Shown: piece after piece, positions 22,779-33,666 of the stretch
How the letters are laid out: the number at the start of each line of letters is the position of its first letter
Numbering within the stretch: position 1 is the first letter of the stretch
DNA from: Pelomyxa schiedti
Taxonomy: Eukaryota > Evosea > Pelobiontida > Pelomyxidae
DNA: 64,000 nucleotides
NCBI GenBank assembly: GCA_020536535.1
Contig: JAHLWZ010000455.1
Coordinates: 876 to 64,875 of the forward strand
Direction: 5' to 3'
Translations under genes and position numbers: made by a program
The notes under the pieces: model-generated
Seen by the model: the letters and a program-made list of their open reading frames with translations, nothing else
Databases searched by the model: none
What the model was told of the DNA's origin: nothing

Positions 22779-25700
22779 TTACAGGGGACTGTGGTTACTT
22801 TTTGGTGTTGGTGTTTTTACACTCATGTGGCTGCTTTCATGGCTGTCCACGAAGCTGGACCAGTATTTGTAATTTAGTTGGATGTTGTGGAGGAGTTGTG
22901 GTATTGGGAGATAGCCATTGAACCCCTCAAAAAGAGGCTGTGCAATGATGCGAATGAAATTTGTTTGTGTTTGTGCCACTGTACGGGTTGAAGACTGGCA
23001 GCGATCCATGAATGAAGTAACCGGAAGGCCGTTCTGTTTCTCCATATCACCCTGGTAAAAGAACTCCTCTGTGAGCTTTTGAATCCAAACCTTCATCATC
23101 TCTACTGGTCTTGCCACATTGCTTACATCCGCCATTTTTAGAATAATTTTCATAAGGAGTAGTCTTTGATCAGCAGAAGAGTCAGTATCAATACTTCCAT
23201 GTTGCCTTAGAGTGTTGAACTCGCTCAGTATCTAAGGGAGGTAAATAGAAGATTGGTTCTTGGGTGTATTACTTTCCAATGTTGACCCATATCAGTGCCT
23301 GAAGAATAGTCAAAAATGCAGGTAGTTGATGGAGGTGGGGCTTACTCAGAACAAGGCTTATTACTGTGTCTCTTATTCTTTTAACTGTCGAACAATCCAG
23401 GACAGAAATAACACCACTATGAGCAAGTAAAGAAAGACCAATGTGTGCGTGGTGGTGCTCTAGAGGAGTCTGATCGTTGTAAAGCTTTGCCATACTCTGG
23501 AACGAGGAAAAGTTAGTTTATGCCGAGCCGTTACTAAAAAGGCAGACTTACAGTTTGAGCTAATATCTGAAAGTTGTTATTTAATCCCTGGAAAGGAGTA
23601 TTAAATGAAGGTATTTGGCTTCTGAACTCTGACATACAGGGTGATCAACATCATGAATTACAGCAGCTACAAGCATGGAGAAACAATCAATTGAAGTGAA
23701 GTGCAAGCTATCAGCAAACCATAAAAGAAAGCAATTCTACAAAAAATTAACAGCGACAAACGGCGTCAAAATTAGAGGGTACCACAGCTTGTACAACATC
23801 AGCAGCATGAAAGGCTTTTAGAATCAGAGCCAAATTCCATTAAGAAACGAAACAAACCTGAATGGAAAGGTACATCACGATACTTCCTTGAAACACTTTT
23901 GAAAAAGCGGTAGAGGGTTTCCAGGGATAGACCAAGCTCGTCTGCATAGCGCCTGGTTGCTGCCATGGCACAGATAGGTAAAACAGTTTCTCTTTCAGAA
24001 GAGTCAAAAAGCAGGAAAGACCACTCATCAAATTCAGTTGGAGTGAGTAAAGTACTCCTATCCAGAGCACATATTGGGCCACTTGATGCTGGGAAAGTAA
24101 GAATTGCTAGGGCAACGAATGACTTACATGGAGCTAAAGTAAGAACATTGGAAGGTTTCGTAGGTTTCTGTTGGCCATACTCAACACGCAACCACTCTTG
24201 GGTTGCAACGTCTAAATTTCCTTTCTGGAGGTTGGGACTAAAAAAATTACCACTATAGAAATGTGAGGACCTCGAAAAAAGGAAGAGCGAGAACTTGTTG
24301 ATTCCAGTAATCATCTGAGAAATAACACCTTGCAGTCTGGACTTAGAATACAAGTCACTTGTTTGTTCCATTATTTGGTTCAGTGAACTTAAAATTTTTT
24401 CAGCTCCACTGTCAAGGTCCAAGTGGCCAGGAATTTCCAGTGCAGAATGCATTTCGACTGAGACATTTGCCACACGGTTGATGATGACAAATGTTATGAC
24501 CATCAAAAAGCCAACAGCAATACAAAGCGTGGACAATGATATCGCTATGGTGCGAGTTGTGTTAGCTTGCAGATCGGCAGTGAATTCCTCTCCTGAGAGA
24601 GCTACAAACATGCTCCAGTTGGGGTAAAGACTGAGGGAATGTGAGATAAATGCTCAAGGAAAGTCAGAAATGAGTACCTCTGATCCAAAGGATAGATACT
24701 TGCGTAGACTGGACTGGACATTACACCTCCTGAAGGTAACTCCCTTTGTTCAGTTTCATGAAATTCCAGGGGATAAGACAAATTTAATTTTGCCACTATC
24801 CGGGAAATCGTCGGATCATCACAGTTTGAGATTTGAGTCAAGTTGCTGGTTATGTCACCACTCGACGAACAAGGCTCTGAAGAAGCAAGAACAAGCCCAT
24901 TGTTGTCGCAAATGAAAGCAACGGAATCTGACGATATTTCAGAGACTGCGTTCAAGAAGTCTGATACATGACCAATAACAACATCCTTTGCACATAATAA
25001 GGGAGGACAATAATACCAGTGAAGTACACACAGCGCCAAATACTCCCATATAGACGTCACCTATGAAAACAGGAGCCCAGAACGTAATTATACACTCGGT
25101 GAGGTTGTATGAGGTCACTTCCAAGGAAGTCGAATCGGCCCAGGAACCAGAGTCAAGGTACTCAGGCAGCCATTCGAAAACCTCATACACACCTTTATTT
25201 CATTGTTTATTTTGTAAGAACAAAAAGAAACAGGACTACCCATGTCTGTGTAATTGTACGGATAGGAGGCGTTTTCTCCAGTTTCGTCAAGGAGCCACTC
25301 CATTTGGTTAGTAAAAGTGCCATCTGTATTTAATAGCACCTCCTTGATAAAATTGAGTTCATATACACGGGAAGGAACGAAATCAACCTGTCGATACACT
25401 TTGCCAACAATCTCGTCGTATGAAAGACATGTCATTTCTCCCTCTACCGACGCCCAGTATACATATCGGCAGGTATGGAATGGGTCCAAACGAGCAGTCA
25501 AATCAAATAACCACTGTTGAATGGTAGAGAAGTTCGGCATTTCAGATGTACTATTTCCCGTCTCGCTCGTTGAATTGAGTGCGGCCCAGTCAGTAGAAAT
25601 GAATGTCATAGTAGAGGCCGATTGTAAAAATGCAGTACTGTGGGAACTATTAGTAGAGGCATACAAAGGATTTTAGAACGTTTTGACAAATATGGTGCCA

Positions 25701-26066
25701 CATAAGGTATCAGCCAATGGTCTTAATACACTATTTACACTGGAAACTCCAGACCGCGAAGCAACGAAAATAGGGACAACGACTGCATTTTATTAGTTAA
25801 AATAAAGAATGCCACTGGAACATCTCCAGTTAAACTGGGAAAAAATCGGGCTGCAAGAAGACACCAGAAAAAAGAATCACAACAGAAATCGAGAGGCCCA
25901 AAAAAGCCTTCAATCCCAGAGACGCTCGCTTCCATTTTGTAACTTTTTTTTCCGTAGATCTCGCGCCGGCCTCACTTGCAACATACGATGGCCCAGGGCT
26001 CCCTTTAATCTCAATAGATCTTGTCGACACACGGCCGGTGTTTGTCTCACCATCACCGCCGGGCAT
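22779..26066 (-). CDS. Transmembrane sensor with cytoplasmic cyclic-nucleotide phosphodiesterase (class I PDE)
   Basis: Probably hydrolyses cAMP or cGMP in response to an external cue. It starts MPGGDGE. A first membrane span AFLGLSISVVILFSGVFL (about 25850-25905) leads to a large ectodomain rich in N-x-S/T sites. A second span follows (SLSTLCIAVGFLMVITFVII, about 24490-24550), then a helical linker and the PDE domain. Metal-binding motifs are present: PFHSAFHAADVV, AAVIHDVDHPG (about 23640-23690), LNNNFQILAQT, LYNDQTPLEHHHA, KMADVSNVARP and EEFFYQGDMEKQNGLPV. The ectodomain shape suggests a double-Cache sensor, but that is inference. Exons are separated by 40-60 nt introns. Start is the first in-frame ATG upstream of span 1. 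Divergent from the F-box gene. Confidence 0.85.
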
Positions 26067-26205
26067 TTTAATTGTTACTGTTTTCGCCTCCCAAAAAAGG
26101 TTCGGATTTCGTTGGCGTTTCAACAGCTGCTCAACGATGTTAGGTCAAATCTTGCCACTTTTGTTGATTAGTTCTTGATTATTGATTGTACGAGATGAAA
26201 TTGCA
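26067..26205. promoter_or_regulatory. Shared divergent promoter of the sensor-PDE and F-box genes
   Basis: Only 139 bp separate the two predicted start codons, so both promoters and 5' UTRs must lie or overlap here. No named element was recognised. Confidence 0.45.
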
Positions 26206-28117
26206 ATGAACTCTTCGGGCGTTACTGAGGCGATAGCAGCAATTGGTGCTCTCAAGGCGGCGGCGCCCGTGCCCCGCCGGTGGGGCATGTACCATGGCGT
26301 CCTCGTGGGATCACGCGCGGCCGCGCTCAGAGCACCAAAATTGAGGCCACCGGACAAATCTGCTGATTGGGACGTCATCATGTGGTGTGTGCACGGAAAT
26401 TTTGCGTTTTAGGTTTTGTTTTTTTCAATATTGATGTAGCTTAGGCCTTCTGATCTTGTGGAGGCTTTATCTAGGGGTAACACCAGCACAGGAAAAAGTA
26501 ACGCACTCAAGTGTGTCAGTTGCACAGTACGTTCGCCAGTTCGTGTCATAAATTCAAACACAACTACTGGAGTGGGCAATGGTTCGCCCACTACAGTTTT
26601 TGTCGGTGCAGCCGTGGCGCTCTTTGTTGATAACTTCAAGTTTGATATTGAGGTTCCTGATTCCGGGGACTGCTCGGCCGCATTGATCCTTGGTTGTGGA
26701 ATTTTTTTACTTACGCGAATTTGACACCACCACAGAAGCTGTGGCAAGCGGGAGTAAAACTGCTGACCAGGCTTTCCTTCCTTTTGTGGGGATTGTTCTC
26801 GTTCCTCATATCTCAATTCTTGCAGCAATCAAGCGGTCTCACCTGCATTTGGGCATTGACTGGAAAAAACATTTCGCCGATTACTGCTCCTTATTGAGGT
26901 GACTATTTCCTTTGAAGCGCAATTCATAACAAGTTATGTGTAGCTACCAGAACCAGACCACGTTTGGGGAAAAAGAAATGGAGATCATTGCGAGGCGCAG
27001 CCTTGAACACAATGCCATTCATCACATTGATTTATCTGCGAGGACTGATCACCTTTGTCTCACAGAGAGTGACTTCCGGCACATGGAAGATGACACTTCA
27101 CGGATCAAAGCAATTTGCCGATTATTGAACAAAAACGCAGAGGAAGTGTTGGAGGAAATATGCACAAGCGGACCAATGTGGTTAAGCGGTTTCATATTAC
27201 AGAACACTACAGCCCTAGTGAGTGAAATACTCTCTGTGAGTAATAACGAGATCGCGGCTTCTACAGAAGCCCAGCCCTTGTTCGAGTCGTTCCCTCATTT
27301 CATCAATGAACTTATACTAAGGCAATTAAATTCTGTAGATCTACGACAGTGTTCCTGTGTTTGCGCAAGGTGGCACAACATTCTGTCTGCATCAAATATC
27401 TCTCTGTGGCAAAATCTGTGCGCCTACCATGGCTGGAATGACTTACTCTCTTCACAATTCGAATTCACTAGTCCATGTCAACATAAGCTCCTTTACTTCA
27501 GTGCCTGGGATACTATACTCGCACTAAGGAAACAACCTGCCGCCCCTATTTCACCTATGCACTGGAAAACTGACCAGTTGGCGCTACTGACATACACAAT
27601 TCGGGCAAGAGGTGCTAAATCTGTTTATACAAACCTGTCAATATTACGAGGTCAGATTGTGACTCCTTCTGCATTTCGACTAGATGCAAACAAAACCCTA
27701 GAGAAACTACTCAACAGTGTCACAGTAGTTAATGTCACTGACCAAAAGACTGGGAACCCCCATAAATTCCAGGCCACAATGAAATCCGCTTATGGAATGT
27801 TCTTTATGAACATCAAACAAGGTGTGAAGCACAATTCCCGAGGTGATGAGTGGCCTGCCAAAGAGGTAGCACTCAAGCAACTCGCTTCCAGTAAGAAAAA
27901 ACAATGCTTCTTCTGGAATGCAGATACCATGCCCAACCACAATGAATCAAAACCGTGGAGTGATGAGGATTCAATGCTATTCTCTCGACTACCTGTGAGT
28001 CTTGTGACTGGGCTTACACTTGTTCTTATGCCGCCAGTGTACTCCTCTGAAGTGAGGCAATTCGCACTCCACAACCTTTCTCCCAGACAATACCTCATCC
28101 ACTATAAGTTGTACTGA
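26206..28117 (+). CDS. F-box protein with unrecognised N- and C-terminal regions
   Basis: Likely a substrate adaptor of an SCF ubiquitin ligase. The start MNSSGVTEAIAAIGALKAA is the first ATG. Introns at about 26384-26432, 26693-26736 and 26899-26943 join in frame. The large last exon contains a typical F-box at about 27285-27430: FPHFINELILRQLNSVDL, CSCVCARWHNIL, LWQNLCAYHGW. The N-terminal part (CVSCTVRSPVRV, FVGAAVALFVDNFKFD) and the region after the F-box (about 240 residues) match no domain I know. No LRR, Kelch or WD repeats are visible, so the substrate-binding mode is unknown. Confidence 0.72.
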
Positions 28118-28782
28118 GACCCATTCTACTCCAATGCTCCCTCCCATTTTAGACGAAATCGACCCTTTTTTTCCTCCCCTTTCCAGGTGGTACAGGAACC
28201 ACCTTTGCCATCATCTGTACTAAGGGGTGGGCACGTCTACGACAACAGCCCTCCCACCACTACCCTCTATTGCTGTAACAATACAAAATAACAGACGTTT
28301 CTTTCTTTTTCTTTCATAACAACAAATGTGTTGTGCTTGGAGGGAGGTATTTTAGGTACCTTTTAATTTATCCCAAAAATCTTGTTTCCACTTTTTATTT
28401 CCCCACATAGGCCACGTCCCTGTTGCTTTATTCCCAGAACCAAAGAGTGACAGCCTGAGGAAGGCAGTGCATTCCAGATACTAAGGTTACCTCACCTTAT
28501 CACAGTTTTGACATTGCCTGTGGATGCTTGAAGGAAAGATGTCCAGGAGGGGAGCCACCAAACCCGGTGTCCAGCCAGTACCTCCCACCACATGAAACAA
28601 TTGAAGAAGCCTTCTGATCCTCTATTCCCGGCCTTCCGGCAGTCATTCCAGAATGTGGCTTTCAGCAGTTGTATGTCCCCACACTTGGAACACCACCACA
28701 GTTTGTGTGCTCATAAATCCCGCCAATACGCCTGTCTCCAAGGGAATCAGCTTTGATATGTGTTGATCTTCACCTGCAGAGA
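28118..28782. other. Intergenic region, nothing recognised
   Basis: 665 bp between the F-box stop and the next start. It includes T-rich and CT-rich tracts at 28150-28400, probably 3' UTR and promoter. No credible ORF, tRNA or snRNA element was found on either strand. Confidence 0.5.
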
Positions 28783-29477
28783 ATGAGCCGAGACGCCCCC
28801 GCAAGCACCAACACGCGCACTGACGTTCTAGAGAGCCTGTTGGCCCGCAAGATCTCGGCCTCTCCTCGTGTGTTCGTGCCCAGGCCGCACAGGCACCGCT
28901 TCTATCCGGCCGACAAAGTCTGGTTCACTCAAGTGGCCCTGTGTATCCTAGCAGAGGTAAGGTGTCGTATGACAAAAAGGGGGAGCGGTGAATAAATAAA
29001 AAGATAAGAAACACAATGCGGTGCAGTCAGCGAACAACAAGCAACCCCCCACCCCACCCCACCCACCTCAATTTTTTCGTGGCACCGCTTGCACAGGCCC
29101 TCGTTCGTGGCATCGCTATGATCGCCCGTGTCCTCTGTTATTGATACACCCAACAGGAGAAAAGAGCTCTCAGACGACAGACAAGAGAACAAGCACAAGA
29201 AGCACAAGGGGAAAGTGGCTTGGGCGTTGGTGGTGGGGAGAGTGTCATGCCCGCTGGGCCATTTGCTGAAGTGTCACTGTACATCACTTTGGAAATTCTG
29301 GAACAGCTGGCACGGCTGCTATGCAGAATGGGCAGGCATCCACCAACACCCTCAAGGCAGGAGTTGTTGCAAAGGCAGACCTCAACTGTAATTGACAGGG
29401 TTGCAATTATGACTACAAAGATACGTGGTAGAGGGGTGGACGAGGAGGAGGAAACCAATGACGAGGAGTGGGAATAA
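28783..29477 (+). CDS. Small basic/helical protein, unrecognised
   Basis: Exon 1 (28783-28956) encodes MSRDAPAST... then LLARKISASPRVFVPRP, RFYPADKVWFTQVALCILAE, followed by a perfect GTAAGG donor. After the intron ending GCACAG at about 29096 the frame continues ALVRGIAMIAR. A very short second intron (27 nt, ending CCAACAG at 29157) would join EKRALRRQTREQAQE and an exon with AEVSLYITLEILEQLARLL, ending in an acidic tail (DEEEETNDEEWE). The helical pattern with LAEALVRG is faintly reminiscent of a histone fold, but this is speculation. The 27-nt intron is unusually short for this window and the model may be wrong there. Confidence 0.45.
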
Positions 29478-29535
29478 TAAGATATGTTTTGACAGTTTAG
29501 CTATCCAAAAAAAAAAAAAAGAACCCCACCACAGC

Positions 29536-32030
29536 TTACTCAGTGTGGAATATGTCAGCTGTGCTCTCGTCTGGAACAAGGCACCACTCTCTATCAAGGG
29601 CTCCCACGGCCGCCGCTGTGCTACTCCGGGCTGAGGCAACTTCATCCCCCATCACTTTAGCCACTTGGTTGAAGAGTGGGTAGTCAACGTTCTCAAAGAG
29701 AAGCTTGAGTGCGGCCGTTATTGGAACGCTAAGAACAGCACCCGTGATTCCCCACACAACTCCCCAGAACACAAGGGCTACAACAACTGTTTTGGGGGCA
29801 CGTTAGAATGTAGGTATCAGATATAAAAAGAAATAAGAAAAAAAAATTCAATGGGACCTGTAATAGGGTGCAGTTCCATGGCTTTGCCAAGAACTTTGGG
29901 CTCCACAAAATTGCCAATTATCATATCTTGGATAGGTTATGCATTTGGTTGTTTGTGGAACTTCAATACGTATGGTTCCAGGTAATGCAATAACCAAGAT
30001 AACAGAGGACCACCCTTTAGTGGGATCCAGAATAACAATAGGAAGTGGCAATCTAAGGGCATAAAAATTAAAGGAAAGATGGAGCCAAGGAAACATACAA
30101 TAGGGCAATGAATGGACCAACATTTGGGATAAAGTTCAGGAAAAAGCTAAGAAGCCCGAAAATAAGGGGAATATCCACTTCAAGCCAGAAAAGCAAACCC
30201 CCAGTTATCAGACCAACTGTGAGAGATATCACAACCTGGGAAAAATCTCAACAAAAAACATAATTAGGGGTAAACTGACCTTCACTGTAGGGACGTTGGA
30301 ATCCAAAAAAAAAGGAAAGAAACTCTTAAGAAGAAGAGTATAATCTAATTTCTACATACCTATTATATATTGTCGTATCTGTGTGTCAACTCGTTCGTGC
30401 AAGTCCCCAACATCTGACACAAGGGGAAGAGATACATGCCCATAAAGCATATATACAAGAAATAGAAAGAGTAAAATGGTGTCAGAGACTGCATGTGGTT
30501 AGTACCAACCACTTCTGGGAATGGAAACAATACCAAAGCCATAGAAATTATTTGCAAATGACATTAGTAGGGCTGAAAATCCAACTTCAGCTTTTAGCTT
30601 ACCAAAAATTCCTAGTACACAGTCACTTAATAAATGCTGCTGATGTCAAACAACAAACCTGCTACGTCACTGTCATATCCATGAGCTTCAAGCCATGTGG
30701 AGGTGTGGTTGAGAATTTCGTGAGCTCTATCAAGATAGACATCAGATTTCTTTTTAAATATCAGCTTTGACCACAGGGTATGGTGGGAACCTTCATTAAC
30801 TGGTTTATGGATACAGAAACAAGTAATCCAAATGCAATAATAACCATCAAGGCTACAAGAAGGGATACAGTTACAGCAATCCAGTGAGGAAGACGCCCAA
30901 ACAAGAGGAACTGTCAAATATACTTTAGTTCCTTGAATATTCACATGGTAAGATTTGAAAAGGAAGACGTTAATTATATGTGTTACAATACTTGTCTGCA
31001 TGAATCTCCACAACAACGGCAAGAAGTTCCCCCTTGCCTGCAACAAAGGGAGCATGGTCGTGACCCCACATGCAACCATTTGACAATGGGATCCAATACA
31101 TATTGTAAAAACTGGAGCCAATAAGGAAGGGAACAACAGGTTTCTGTTGAGAAAAACCTTGGCAAGAACCAGAGGAACAAGCACAAAACGTAGGTACAGT
31201 AGCATGGAACCTCAAATGCCAGTGCGATTACTTCAAAGTGAAAAGGAAGAAAGATAAAAAGAAAGAAAACAAAGACTATGAGAGAAAGCAAGAGAGAACC
31301 CCAACAACGAATAGTAGAAACGCAAAACGCAATAATACTAATTATAGGGAGGTAAGCTGGCAGGACTACCAATTGCAGCAATTGCAAGGATCAAAAGGCA
31401 AACCAAAATGAGTTGTTTTCTCACAGCCTCCTGCCTCGAAATCTTGTCCTCAAGCGGTGCCGTCGCGTCGCGGAAAATTTTCCCGAAGCTACCACCACTC
31501 AGCAGCCCAGCGTTCTTCGTACAACAGCACCCCGCGTGTCCCGACGACGACTCCCCCCTGTTGTTGCTACTGCGGCTCCTTCTTCTCGACGACGACGACG
31601 GAGGCGGCGGCTCCCCGCCCTCCTCAGGCGACAATTCTTGATGGTGGTGGTGCTGCTGCTGCGTCGTCGCGTGAGCGGGAGGCGAAAGGGGCGAGGAGGA
31701 CGAAGGGGGCGGAGAGGGTGACAGGGACGAGGGCGGCCAGCCGACGCCGTCGCCGTCGGGGGAGGAGGAGGAGGCGGCTGTTTGGTTGGTCGTGGTGGCA
31801 GTGGTCGCGGAGCCGGATTGTGGGAAAAGCACTACCGCCGATTGCTGCAACAAAGGCGAACGGTCAGTGCCCGCATCGTGCGCTGTGCTCATATTTTTCG
31901 TCAAATTGGTGAACTCATCTCTTAAGAAGTCCACGCACATGGGAAAGTCCACTCGAAGGTGTTCTTCTTTGGGCCGTTTGTGCCCGTGCAGGGGCCTCCC
32001 ATCAACGATTTCCTCAGACCCCAGCGGCAT
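29536..32030 (-). CDS. AI-2E/TqsA-family multi-span membrane transporter
   Basis: The C-terminal exon (29536-29772) reads VFWGVVWGITGAVLSVPITAALKLLFENVDYP and the preceding exon NFVEPKVLGKAMELHP. Together these are the conserved end of the AI-2 exporter-like family (PF01594), whose best-studied members are bacterial permeases. Five to eight hydrophobic segments lie upstream across several short exons (29850-31390), the first being KQLILVCLLILAIAAIG. The N-terminus (first exon, 31380-32030) is a long cytosolic low-complexity region rich in Ser, Pro and His. The substrate is unknown in eukaryotes. ATG at 32030 is the furthest upstream in frame; ATG near 31890 (MSTAHDAG) is an alternative. Divergent from the rhomboid gene, 55 bp apart. 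Confidence 0.8.
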
Positions 32031-32085
32031 CTGAGGCAATCAAAAGGCTGTTACAACGAAGACTGCGGGAAAGTGTGAGTTGGTG

Positions 32086-32944
32086 ATGCCGTTGTTTCGG
32101 GAGGATGCGCTGATCTATGGAGTGATGAGATACCCGTGCGCGGCGGGGGCGTGTGCGTTGTGTTTGGGGATATTTCTTTACCAGCTGGCGAAGTCTGTGC
32201 CTGTGCACTCTGTGGCGCTCTCCTACGAAAGTAAAGTTTTTTTTTTTTTTCCTCAATTCATTGCATTACCGTTCATATATGTTCTTGCATTTAAATGCTC
32301 TCAGTGTAGGTGTCGTGGAGAAGTTTGAGTTTTGGAGGGTGGTGAGTGGTTCACTGTCTCACGCGGGAGTTCTTCACGTGGCGTTTAATGTGTCATCGCT
32401 CTGGGCTTTGGCTGCTGTTGAGCCTATTCTAGGACATCTTACTTATTTGAGAGTATCTTTCTTTCTGCTGTTTTCTTCAATATCTCTCACTATGCTATGC
32501 TACCACGTCATGGTATTCTTTTTTCTGACCTTGCCAGTTTTAACTTGGTGAACCAGATATTTAGATACGGATGGGAACACTACCGAACTGGTTTAGCAGT
32601 TGGTTACTCCTGGTTGTCTCTGTCTTCACATTTGTGTCATTAACCAACAGAAACCTAGTGTCGTTTTTGGTATTATGACAATAGCACATCAGATGCACCC
32701 CGCTGGTGCCTTGATGCTTTTTGGTCTGCGAATTCCTTTTTCGTTATTGCCACTGGGCTCTCTCATTCTTACCACCATACTGATTCCGCAAGCCAGTTTC
32801 ATTGTGTGTATGAAGATATTGTACTGACCGTTAACCAAACTAACTTAGGGTCACACATCAGGCTTGATACTTGGTTACATGTACTCATTCGGCTTCTTCC
32901 GTTGGTTTGACACTGGAACATTTTTCTTGTCCCTATCATGGTAA
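32086..32944 (+). CDS. Rhomboid-family intramembrane protein (RHBDD-like)
   Basis: It starts MPLFREDALIYGV. Conserved elements are: first loop and TM2 in WRVVSGSLSHAGVLHVAFNVSSLW (H-x4-H-x3-N); TM4 in LAVGYS, joined across an intron ending ACCTAG to CVVFGIMTIAHQM; then RIPFSLLPLGSLILTTILIPQASF; and TM6 FI|GHTSGLILGYMYS with the partner His, joined across the intron ending ACTTAG. The Ser of GYS and the TM6 His are both present, so it may be an active protease, but the motif is GYSC rather than GxSG. The stop is TAA at 32942. One join near 32515-32545 was not fully resolved. Confidence 0.77.
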
Positions 32945-33211
32945 GTACCCACTGAGCCCTTGTTAAGTACCAACAATACAAGGTGCACTATTGCCGGTCT
33001 ATGGACACTTAAAAAATCACATCCAAACCTAATACCGAACCGAATCCTACAGCAACCAACCACCACCAATGTGTAGATAACACCAAAAGTTTTAGAAATT
33101 TGTTTATACTGTCTTTCCTGTGGAATTATTAGCCCGAAGGTCTTGGGTATCTAAGTCCGGCAAACACCGTTCTTCGTTGCAAAATGTTGGAAATTGTTTT
33201 TAAATTTTTAA

Positions 33212-33375
33212 AGAGAGGGTGGCGATGATCGCCTGCCCTCAACTTGACAGAAATTGTGTACTAGGAATCCCCTTGCGGAGACCCATACCGGAGCTTCGCC
33301 TTAGAGTGCAAAGGGCAAAGCTCCGACACACGCAACACCCTTAATGATCAGTGAGCGTGAGTACCAGGTAAGTAT
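33212..33375 (-). ncRNA. RNU1: U1 spliceosomal snRNA (canonical)
   Basis: Read on the minus strand from 33375, the RNA begins ATACTTACCTGG, the universal U1 5' arm complementary to CAG|GTAAGT. Stem-loop I carries TGATCATTAAGG in its loop (U1-70K site). Stem-loop II is a 12-bp helix, CGGAGCTTTGCC with GGCGAAGCTCCG, whose loop contains TTGCACTC (the U1A/SNF site). Stem-loop III has a GCAA tetraloop. Helix H is GTACT/AGTAC. The Sm site AATTTCTG is at 33248-33255. A terminal stem-loop GAGGG..GGCGA/TCGCC..CCCTC is at 33215-33240. Length about 164 nt, as in human U1. The 3' end is estimated. Confidence 0.95.
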
Positions 33376-33428
33376 GAAAGACTTCCTCTGTTGGCCCCCG
33401 CGCTGGACTAACCCGCTCCCAAACCAAA

Positions 33429-33437
33429 TATTATGGG
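33429..33437 (-). promoter_or_regulatory. PSE/DUSE-like element of the canonical U1 gene
   Basis: Reads CCCATAATA on the minus strand (ACCCATAA with one more upstream base), 54-62 bp upstream of the U1 start at 33375. It matches its twin at 33449-33457 exactly. As I recall, Dictyostelium ncRNA genes share an upstream element of consensus close to A-W-CCCAYAA at about -60. Confidence 0.7.
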
Positions 33438-33448
33438 TGCAAAAACTT

Positions 33449-33457
33449 CCCATAATA
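33449..33457 (+). promoter_or_regulatory. PSE/DUSE-like element of the variant U1 gene
   Basis: CCCATAATA on the + strand, 52-60 bp upstream of the variant U1 start at 33509. With the minus-strand copy it forms a 9-bp inverted repeat centred at 33443, the midpoint of the 133-bp spacer. Confidence 0.7.
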
Positions 33458-33508
33458 CCGAGCCGAAAACCCCCTCCAAAACCGAGGGGGACAACAATAT
33501 TCAAACTC

Positions 33509-33666
33509 ATACATACCTGACTGTGCGCACCCTTGATCATCAAGGAGTGGTGTGCTGTTGTGATGCTGTGCCTGCACTCTGCACAGTGTCTCGGCATGGA
33601 ATCCCGAAAGGGATATCCAGCAGTGTAATTTTTGTTTAGCGGAGTTTGCGTCTTGCGCAAACTCCT
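33509..33666 (+). ncRNA. Variant U1-like snRNA with altered 5' splice-site recognition arm
   Basis: Begins ATACATACCTGA: identical to the U1 arm except that position 5 is A, not T, so the arm complements CAG|GTATGT. All U1 landmarks follow: loop I with TGATCATCAAGG, stem-loop II CTGTGC/GCACAG with TGCACTC in its loop, stem-loop III ATCCC-GAAA-GGGAT (33601-33614), helix H ACTG/CAGT, a perfect Sm site AATTTTTG, and a terminal perfect 10-bp hairpin GGAGTTTGCG/CGCAAACTCC (33641-33650 with 33656-33665). Sequence between landmarks differs greatly from the neighbouring U1, so this is not a recent copy. Preserved stems argue it is functional. Confidence 0.85.

Noticed and set aside
28900-29400. Histone-fold protein
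   Set aside because: The helix pattern is only vaguely similar, and the model depends on an unproven 27-nt intron.
31400-31910. Long Arg-rich and Gly-rich frames on the + strand
   Set aside because: They are antisense shadows of the Ser/Pro-rich N-terminus of the AI-2E gene.
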